DNA from: JAHEJN01 sp963787285
Lineage (GTDB): Bacteria; Actinomycetota; Acidimicrobiia; Acidimicrobiales; JAHEJN01
DNA length: 64,000 nt
NCBI GenBank assembly: GCA_963787285.1
Contig: CAWBCM010000020.1
Coordinates: forward strand, 186,001 to 250,000
Direction of reading: 5' to 3'
Shown: one piece after another, positions 58,198 through 64,000 of the stretch
Layout: every line of letters begins with the position of its first letter
Position numbering within the stretch: the stretch's first letter is position 1
Made by a program: the position numbers and the translations under genes
Notes under the pieces: generated by a model
Seen by the model: only the letters and a program-made list of their open reading frames with translations
The model's database searches: none
What the model was told of the DNA's origin: nothing

Positions 58198-58818
58198 TCA
58201 ACTCGTGGGCTCGCCGCGGCGAGCGGCCCGCCCTTCGGCCAGAGCGGTCTTGGCCAGCGGGACGTATTCCATGAACGTGTAGTAGCTGAGGATCAGCGAC
58301 GGGATACCGATGATCCAGGCCAGGGCCCGCCACAGGTCGGCGCCGCCGACATCGGCATGGCCGATGAGGAACAGCGGAAACGCGAACATCAGTCCGAAGG
58401 TGGCGGTCTTGCCCCACCACGTGACGTCGATACGTCGGGCTCCCAACGCCCCGAGCACGACCGCGGCGATGGCGAAAACCGCCTCGCGGACGAGTACCAG
58501 GACGGCGAACCAGACGGCGACCGAGCCGTCGATGATCATGGCGGTGATGCCGACCAGGAACATGAGGCGGTCGGCGGTCGGATCGAGGATCTTGCCGATC
58601 TCCGACACCTGGTCGAACCGCCGGGCGATCCAGCCGTCGACCCAGTCGGTCGCACCGAGTGCAGCGAGGAGCCAGGCCGCACTCACTCTGTCGTCGGCGC
58701 CGAACAGCAGGTAGAGGAACCACGGTATGCAGGCCAGGCGCCCGACCGAGATCAGGTTCGGCACGGTGAGGTACGGACCCATGCCGGTGACTTCGGTGGG
58801 CGTAGGGGTGCCGGTCAC
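58198..58818 (-). CDS. CDP-alcohol phosphatidyltransferase (PgsA-like)
   Basis: This 206-residue membrane enzyme transfers a phosphatidyl group from CDP-diacylglycerol to an alcohol. The motif DWVDGWIARRFDQVSEIGKI-LDPTADR at about residues 57-84 has the DxxDG, AR, G, D and D residues of the family. About five membrane helices follow. The neighbourhood equals that of pgsA2 near gcvH in mycobacteria. Whether it makes phosphatidylglycerol phosphate or another lipid is not clear. It is divergent from the HIT gene across 24 bases. Confidence 0.88.
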   Translation of the reverse strand: MTGTPTPTEVTGMGPYLTVPNLISVGRLACIPWFLYLLFGADDRVSAAWLLAALGATDWVDGWIARRFDQVSEIGKILDPTADRLMFLVGITAMIIDGSVAVWFAVLVLVREAVFAIAAVVLGALGARRIDVTWWGKTATFGLMFAFPLFLIGHADVGGADLWRALAWIIGIPSLILSYYTFMEYVPLAKTALAEGRAARRGEPTS

Positions 58819-58842
58819 CGGCCCAGCCTACGATCGGCATCC

Positions 58843-59271
58843 ATGGCGACCATCTTCTCCCGAATCATCGACCGCGACCTTCCCGGGCACTTCGTGTGGC
58901 GCGACCAACGCTGTGTGGCCTTTCTGTCGATCAATCCGATCTCGGTCGGCCACACCCTGGTCGTTCCCGTCGCGGAGGTCGACCACTGGCTCGATCTGCC
59001 CGTGGCCACCGCCGCTCACCTGACCGAGGTCGCTCATCACATCGGCTCGGTCCAGCAGTACGAGTTCGACTCGCCACGCGTCGGTCTGATGATCGCCGGC
59101 TTCGAGGTCCCGCACACGCACGTGCATGTCCTGCCGATGTGGACGATGGCCGACCTCGACTTCGCCAATGCGGCCACCTCGGTCGATCACGATCATCTCG
59201 CGGCGCTGGCCGCCCGCATCCGAACCGGACTCAACGCGGCCGGCCACAGCGATCACGTGTCGGCCGACTGA
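58843..59271 (+). CDS. HIT-family nucleotide hydrolase/transferase
   Basis: This 142-residue protein has the histidine triad HTHVHVLPM near residues 90-98 and the N-terminal block FSRIIDRDLPGHFVWRDQR. HIT proteins hydrolyse AMP-linked or similar nucleotides with the middle His as nucleophile. NPISVGHTLVVPVAEVDHW is also typical. Its exact substrate is unknown. The start is ATG 58843 and it is convergent with the DUF2079 gene. Confidence 0.9.
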   Translation: MATIFSRIIDRDLPGHFVWRDQRCVAFLSINPISVGHTLVVPVAEVDHWLDLPVATAAHLTEVAHHIGSVQQYEFDSPRVGLMIAGFEVPHTHVHVLPMWTMADLDFANAATSVDHDHLAALAARIRTGLNAAGHSDHVSAD

Positions 59272-59274
59272 GGT

Positions 59275-60771
59275 TCAGGCCGAATCCCGGCGGTAGACGA
59301 GGATGTCGCCGTTGGTGATCCGCAACCACCCGATGCGTCCGAGACCCACGTCGAACTCCTCTACTCGCGAGAAGCTCCACTGGGTGACCTCGGTGCGATC
59401 GAAGATGATCCAGTCGACTCGATCGACTGCCCCTTCTATGTCGGGTTCGGGTCCGGTGGTGTCGAGCTCGAAGACGCGCTCACGTTCGAACAGCAATGGA
59501 AGCAACCGCGGCGATGCCCGGACGGCCGCATCGGCGGGAACGAGATCGGCGGCGGCCAGCCGGGCCTGGTCGGTGAGATCGCGGGAACCCCACGACCACG
59601 GTTCCTCGTAGGGCGAGCTGGCCGAGTCGCGGATGAAGAACACCGACGCCGTGAGCACCAGCGCCCACAGGAGCCGGCGGTCGACGTTGACCTTCTCGAC
59701 GCGGACCGTACCGCTGCGCTTCAGTGCGAACACGGTGGCCACGAACACGAACGCCGTGACCGGGATGGTCTGCTGGGCTTCCTCGAGCCGGCCGACGGGA
59801 ACATCGGCGGCCAGGTAGAGCGCATAGAGCGGCACCGTGGGCAACAGGTAGCGCGGCGCGACGACGGGAAGGAAGAGCACCGGCGCGAGCAGCGTGACGA
59901 TCGTGAAGAAGTTGTCGCGTGAGCCGAGTCGGCGCAGGAAATCGATGGGATTGGTGAAGAATCCACCAAGCACATCGAGGGCACCTCCGTCGCCGAAGGC
60001 GCGGAACGCCTCGGCGCCTGGGTAGGTGCCATCGACGATCTCGGGCTGGAACCACAGAATGGCACCGAGCACCCATGCGATTCCCAGGAGTGCGGTGGCC
60101 CAGCCTGCCCGCCGCGACCCCTCGACGACGAGCAGGATGCCGAGGCCGGCGATGGCCAGACCGAGGTCGGCGCGGGCGGCCAGCACGACCAGCACCAGCA
60201 GCGTGAAACGGAACCAACGCCCGGTGAGGCCGTAGAGCACGGCGCCGAGGAGCGCAGGAAGCGCAATGACCTCGGGGTGGAAGTCGGCCAGGTTCACGTT
60301 GTGGACGGCGGCGTAGATCGAGTAGGCGAAAACGACCGTGGCGGTTGCGCCGAACCGCAGATCGGTCACCCGACGGGCCAGCCGCCAGAGGGGGACGATC
60401 CCGATGGCGAGAGCGGCCGACTGGATGACCAACAGCGTGGTGACCGTTGGCAGGAACGACGTGAGCACCGCAATCGGATACAGCACCAACGATGCGTTCT
60501 GGCCCAGGACGTTCGAGCCGACGATCGACGAAACCGGCTTGAATCCCTCGCCGATGAGCCACGCCGACTGCGCATACTGCGCAAGGACGGCTCCGGCGTC
60601 GAGCGACCGGGAACGGGCCAGCGACAGCGAGACCAACAACGCGAACAGGACCACGGCGATCACCCATGGGGTGAAGCGGTCGACGCTGCGATTCTCCAGC
60701 CGAGCCTGCCAGCGCAGGACCCAGAGGTCGATCCGCCTCCAGGTTCGCTTGCGCCACGTGGTGAAGCTCAT
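59275..60771 (-). CDS. DUF2079 multi-pass membrane protein
   Basis: This 498-residue membrane protein has about ten helices and a soluble C-terminal part. It matches DUF2079, with AGAVLAQYAQSAWLIGEG, the block VNLADFHPEVIALPALLGA in the middle and LPVVAPRYLLPTVPLYALYL. DUF2079 proteins look like the GT-C glycosyltransferase fold, but no sugar donor is known. ATG 60771 overlaps the SRAP stop (ATGA), suggesting one transcript. Function is unknown. Confidence 0.84.
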   Translation of the reverse strand: MSFTTWRKRTWRRIDLWVLRWQARLENRSVDRFTPWVIAVVLFALLVSLSLARSRSLDAGAVLAQYAQSAWLIGEGFKPVSSIVGSNVLGQNASLVLYPIAVLTSFLPTVTTLLVIQSAALAIGIVPLWRLARRVTDLRFGATATVVFAYSIYAAVHNVNLADFHPEVIALPALLGAVLYGLTGRWFRFTLLVLVVLAARADLGLAIAGLGILLVVEGSRRAGWATALLGIAWVLGAILWFQPEIVDGTYPGAEAFRAFGDGGALDVLGGFFTNPIDFLRRLGSRDNFFTIVTLLAPVLFLPVVAPRYLLPTVPLYALYLAADVPVGRLEEAQQTIPVTAFVFVATVFALKRSGTVRVEKVNVDRRLLWALVLTASVFFIRDSASSPYEEPWSWGSRDLTDQARLAAADLVPADAAVRASPRLLPLLFERERVFELDTTGPEPDIEGAVDRVDWIIFDRTEVTQWSFSRVEEFDVGLGRIGWLRITNGDILVYRRDSA

Positions 60772-61484
60772 GGGGCCGCCGCGACCTCGGTGGGCACGAC
60801 ATCGGCCGGTCCGACCGGCTCGAGGAGTTGCGCACCGGCGTTGCGGACGTTGTTCACCTCGGTCGACACGGGCACGAAGGTGATGAGCGAGCTCGGCGCA
60901 GGTACGAGCAACGCCTCGAGGGCGTCGCGGTCGTCGAAGCCGGGGTCGAGCCATCGATCCCAGGTCGCCGGAGCGAGTATCACCGGCATTCGGTCGTGAA
61001 TCCGGGCCATCTTGTCGTTGGGTGAACCGGTGATGATGGTGCACGACTGGAGGGGAAGATCATCACCGCTCCCCCGCCACGATTCCCACAGACCGGCGAA
61101 CGCAAAGGGCTCTCCGTCGGGCCGGGTGATGTACACGGGCTGCTTCTTCTTCTCGCCTTCGACCACGACCCATTCGTAGAAGCCGTCGGCGGGAACGAGG
61201 CAACGACGACGTTTGAACGCCGTCCGGTACGCGTTCTTGTCGGCGATGCCTTCGGCGCGCGCGTTGATCATGCGGTTCCCGATCTTGGGATCCTTCGCCC
61301 AGAACGGCACCAGCCCCCAGTGAAAGGCCTCGAGCCGGCGCTGCCCGTCGCTCACCAGAACAACCGGAACGTCGGTGGTGGGTGCCACGTTGAAATTCGC
61401 GTCGGGCAGGGCTTCTCCTTCTTCGGCACCGAAATACGCGGCCAGGACGTCGGGCGGCGAAGAGGAGACATACCGGCCGCACAT
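60768..61484 (-). CDS. SOS response-associated peptidase (SRAP/HMCES, YedK-like)
   Basis: This 238-residue protein protects abasic sites in single-stranded DNA by forming a thiazolidine bond through its N-terminal cysteine. It begins MCGRY, so Cys2 is exposed after Met removal. Other conserved blocks are NVAPTTDVPVVL, HWGLVPFWAKD, INARAEG, RCLVPADGFYEW with the catalytic Glu, and HDRMPVIL with the His. Length fits the family. It is consistent with the DNA-damage theme set by PafBC, but no shared control is visible. Confidence 0.93.
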   Translation of the reverse strand: MCGRYVSSSPPDVLAAYFGAEEGEALPDANFNVAPTTDVPVVLVSDGQRRLEAFHWGLVPFWAKDPKIGNRMINARAEGIADKNAYRTAFKRRRCLVPADGFYEWVVVEGEKKKQPVYITRPDGEPFAFAGLWESWRGSGDDLPLQSCTIITGSPNDKMARIHDRMPVILAPATWDRWLDPGFDDRDALEALLVPAPSSLITFVPVSTEVNNVRNAGAQLLEPVGPADVVPTEVAAAP

Positions 61485-61520
61485 GGCGGCAACGCTACCT
61501 TCTCGGACTGGGGTCGTGGG

Positions 61521-62405
61521 TCAGCCGACGACGCAGTCGGCGCTTCCACCGCCGGCCGCGTCGGGGATGCTGGTCATGGTGAGGGTGGCTCCGTCGTCGG
61601 CCAGCGCCGCCGGCCAGTCGGTGAGACTGCCGGTGACCGGCACCGTTCCGGTGACCAGGAGGGTCTCGTAGTCGGGATTCGGGGCGAACACGTCGACGCT
61701 GACCGAACCGGCGGCGGTATCGGCGGCCCCGCCGGGGTTCGACGCCAGCCGTACGATCATGCCGCGGGATCCGCTGCACACGGGTACGACACCGGTACCG
61801 ACGGCATCGCCGCCGCAGGACCCGAGCCGTGCCGCCACCCAGACCGGCGCGGAGGGTTCGCCGCCTGCGTCGATCGAGGTGATCTGGGTGCAGGTGCCGG
61901 CGTACCAGTCGGGCGGACCCAGAATGGCGACAGCCGGTGCGCTGCGGAAGGTGATGAGCGAGACCGTGACGGTGCCGGGGGTGATCGGGAACAACGAAGG
62001 ATCGGGCTGTTCGACGATCCGCGCGGCGGCGGGACCCTGACCGGTGACCACGGCCACCGTCTGGACGAGCGGAGCCGATGGTGCCGTCGCCAGGTCCGGA
62101 GTGTCCGATGCTCCCGCCACCTCGTCGGCGGCGAATCCTTGGGACGACTCGGCGCTCGAGAACGACGCGGAATCGTCGCCGAAGTCGAGGCCGGTGTCGT
62201 TGAGAGCCGCCCAGACGGCCACGACGATCAGGCCGAGCGCGGCTACGAAGGCGAGGACGCCCAGGGTGACCCTCCGCCGGCCGGCCATGTTGAACGAGGA
62301 TTCCAACTGCTTGCCCAGCAGATCGGGATTTCGCGCGCCGCCCATCGCGGCGTACAGCTGCGCGACCTCCTCGTCACGAACGCCAGAGTCCTCGGTGTCG
62401 GTCAT
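61521..62405 (-). CDS. Single-pass membrane protein of unknown function
   Basis: This 294-residue protein was not recognised. Residues 1-45 are cytoplasmic and charged, a helix spans about 46-67 (VTLGVLAFVAALGLIVVAVW), and the outer part has four or more Cys likely in disulfides (GTCTQITSID, ARLGSCGG, VPVCSGS, SADCVVG). A Ser/Ala-rich linker precedes the outer domain. It is divergent from hemB across 109 bases. Its role is unknown. Confidence 0.75.
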   Translation of the reverse strand: MTDTEDSGVRDEEVAQLYAAMGGARNPDLLGKQLESSFNMAGRRRVTLGVLAFVAALGLIVVAVWAALNDTGLDFGDDSASFSSAESSQGFAADEVAGASDTPDLATAPSAPLVQTVAVVTGQGPAAARIVEQPDPSLFPITPGTVTVSLITFRSAPAVAILGPPDWYAGTCTQITSIDAGGEPSAPVWVAARLGSCGGDAVGTGVVPVCSGSRGMIVRLASNPGGAADTAAGSVSVDVFAPNPDYETLLVTGTVPVTGSLTDWPAALADDGATLTMTSIPDAAGGGSADCVVG

Positions 62406-62514
62406 TGCATCCTTCGTCTACTCCGCCCGCTGCCGAGAGTGTACGCGCCACCACGAACCACACGAGGTCGCCTCGTTGCCGCTTGCTTCCGGACGATTCC
62501 GGTACTTTGGGTGG

Positions 62515-63486
62515 ATGGCATCGTCGTTCGATCGCACCCGACGTCTGCGTCGCTCCCCGGCCATGCGTCGGTTGGTGGCCGAGACCAGGCTGCATCCGGC
62601 ATCGTTCGTGCTTCCGCTGTTCGTCACCTCGGGCGAGGCGGTCGATCGCTCGATCGCGTCGATGCCGGGCCACGCCCAGCTGTCGATCGACCGGCTGGTG
62701 CCCTTGGTGCAGGCGGCCGCCGATGTGGGGGTCGGAGGAGTCATCCTGTTCGGTGTCCCCGAGACCAAGGACGAGCGGGGCAGCTCGGCGTGGGATCCCC
62801 AGGGCCCCGTGCCCCGGGCCATCGAGGCGATCAAGGCTGCCGCCATCGATCTCACGGTGTGGGCCGATGTGTGCATGTGCGAGTACACCAGCCACGGGCA
62901 CTGCGGTGTGGTCAGCGGTGCCACGGTCGACAACGACGCCACCCTGCCCCTCCTGGCCCGCACCGCAGTCGCCTACGCCGCGGCCGGGGCCGACGTGATC
63001 GCCCCCAGCGACATGATGGACGGCCGCGTGGCGGCCATTCGCTCGGCGCTCGACTCGGCCCAGTTCCACGACCTGCCCATCTGCGCCTATTCGGCGAAGT
63101 ATGCGAGCGCCTACTACGGGCCGTTTCGCGATGCCGCCGACTCGACGCCGGCCTTCGGTGATCGTCGTACCCATCAGATGGACCCGGCGAATGGTCGTGA
63201 GGCGCTTCGTGAGGCGACGATCGATCTCGCCGAAGGGGCCGACATGGTCATGGTGAAGCCGGCCGGGCCGTATCTCGACATCGTTCGTCAGGTGCGCGAT
63301 CGCGTCGATGTGCCGGTGGCCGCCTACCAGGTGTCGGGCGAGTACTCGATGATCGAGGCCGCCGCGGCGAACAACTGGATCGACGGTGATCAGGTGATGC
63401 TCGAGTCGCTGACATCGATCGCACGGGCGGGCGCCGACATCATCCTCACCTACTACGCCACGCGGGCGGCGACCCTGCTCGGCTGA
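62515..63486 (+). CDS. hemB: Delta-aminolevulinic acid dehydratase (porphobilinogen synthase)
   Basis: This 323-residue enzyme joins two 5-aminolevulinate molecules to form porphobilinogen in heme synthesis. The Schiff-base lysines are in CAYSAKYASAYYGPFRDA and DMVMVKPAGPYLDI. A cysteine-rich zinc site, VCMCEYTSHGHCG, marks it as the zinc-dependent type. ATG 62515 gives the family N-terminus TRRLRRSPAMRRLVAETRL. Its last 34 bases overlap the convergent PAP2 gene. Confidence 0.96.
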   Translation: MASSFDRTRRLRRSPAMRRLVAETRLHPASFVLPLFVTSGEAVDRSIASMPGHAQLSIDRLVPLVQAAADVGVGGVILFGVPETKDERGSSAWDPQGPVPRAIEAIKAAAIDLTVWADVCMCEYTSHGHCGVVSGATVDNDATLPLLARTAVAYAAAGADVIAPSDMMDGRVAAIRSALDSAQFHDLPICAYSAKYASAYYGPFRDAADSTPAFGDRRTHQMDPANGREALREATIDLAEGADMVMVKPAGPYLDIVRQVRDRVDVPVAAYQVSGEYSMIEAAAANNWIDGDQVMLESLTSIARAGADIILTYYATRAATLLG

Positions 63487-64000
63487 GGCCGTTCGACCGG
63501 TCGTGGTGAGCGACGGAGCTGCACCAACCGGACCACCACGAGGATGAGGGCGGCTACCACCCCGTCGAGCCAGTAGTGATTGCCCGTCACCACGACGACC
63601 ACGGCGGTGAGACCGGCATGGATCCAGCCGATCGACCGCCAACGGCTGGAGCTCTCCCTCCAGACGGCCCAGCCGATGAGAACGGCCCATCCGACGTGAA
63701 TCGACGGCATGGCCTGGAGCTGGCCCGCGACCGTCGACCCGAACGAGGCATAGACCGACTGGCCGTAGAGCTCACCGGTGTCGACCACCCCGAGGCTGTC
63801 GACCAACCGCGGTGGGGCGACGGGGAGCAGTTGGATGACCAGGCAGAGGCCGGTGACCCAGGCGGTTGCGTTGCGCCATGGCCGGTATCGGTCGCGGTGA
63901 CGGAAGAACAGCCACACGAGAAAGATGCCCATGGCCGGCACGTGGGCACCGCCGTAGTAGATGTTGGAAGCCTGCACGAGCCAACCGTGGGGCAGAATGG
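63453..64000 (-). CDS. PAP2-superfamily (AUR1/Ipt1-like) membrane phosphatase, 5'-partial
   Basis: The gene runs off the window end with no stop upstream of the first in-window start, so its N-terminus is missing. The visible 182 residues have about five helices and the PAP2 motifs: LLPVAPPRL, the catalytic-His block MPSIHVGWAVLI and TGNHYWLDGVVA with the second His and Asp. This is the phosphatase pattern of lipid phosphatases and inositolphosphoryl-ceramide synthase-like enzymes. The active site would face outside. The true substrate is unknown. Confidence 0.83.
   Translation of the reverse strand, partial: ILPHGWLVQASNIYYGGAHVPAMGIFLVWLFFRHRDRYRPWRNATAWVTGLCLVIQLLPVAPPRLVDSLGVVDTGELYGQSVYASFGSTVAGQLQAMPSIHVGWAVLIGWAVWRESSSRWRSIGWIHAGLTAVVVVVTGNHYWLDGVVAALILVVVRLVQLRRSPRPVERPQPSRVAARVA

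Overview
This is a GC-rich, gene-dense chromosomal window from an actinobacterium, probably of the Acidimicrobiia type. The evidence is the Pup-ligase/PafBC locus, a mycothione reductase, an F420-type luciferase-like oxidoreductase, a GarA/MerR/GcvH neighbourhood ordered as in mycobacteria, and DUF4193, DUF3152 and ThyX-like proteins. Genus cannot be told from the sequence. No rRNA, tRNA, IS element, prophage or CRISPR array was seen, and no gene-free gap exceeds about 260 bases.

Layout. 1-10.2 kb: pafA-pafB-pafC, lepB, a GDPD, two small genes, tatB-tatC, helY and a lipid-kinase-like gene; this is the mycobacterial paf-tat-helY synteny with insertions. 10.2-13.0 kb (minus): an envelope module of DUF4397 protein, class F-like sortase, ECF sigma factor and RskA-like anti-sigma. 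13-20.4 kb: M20 amidohydrolase, tandem ThyX-like protein, LysM/transglycosylase protein, acidic DUF4193 protein, GNAT and a basic Arg/Gly-rich protein. 20.5-24.2 kb: a TPP riboswitch driving thiB-thiP-thiQ. 24.2-26.6 kb: a beta-propeller protein and a DUF3445 heme N-demethylase-like protein. 26.7-36.5 kb: a long plus-strand operon for reductive pyrimidine breakdown (dihydropyrimidinase, beta-ureidopropionase, class III aminotransferase, methylmalonate-semialdehyde dehydrogenase, F420-type oxidoreductase) ending in a four-gene NMT1/THI5-type ABC importer. 36.6-44.5 kb: small regulatory-looking genes with palindromes, a Tat-exported molybdoenzyme with its cytochrome b, CFA synthase, chorismate mutase, flavodoxin, DUF3152, a GGDEF-EAL protein and an SDR. 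44.5-54.3 kb: a tandem glycine riboswitch with gcvP, a kinase-like protein, mtr, acyl-CoA synthetase, AlaX, aroC and a thioredoxin-fold lipoprotein. 54.3-58.8 kb (minus): pgsA-gcvH-FHA-merR-bifunctional nuclease-merR-gcvT. 58.8-64 kb: HIT, DUF2079, SRAP, a membrane protein, hemB and a PAP2-type protein cut by the window end.

The most notable signal is at 53665-54345. A TlpA/MPT53-like lipoprotein has an in-frame TGA exactly where the first cysteine of its WAPHxPTC redox motif should be, followed at once by a 12-bp stem-loop of bacterial SECIS shape. This is a strong candidate UxxC selenoprotein that ordinary gene calling would split in two.

Quality caveat: six single-base frameshifts lie in otherwise well-conserved genes in the first 33 kb (two in pafA, one each in the sortase, M20, Arg/Gly-rich and F420-oxidoreductase genes). 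Several are in short G or C runs, so sequencing error is likely. These genes are annotated here across the shift.
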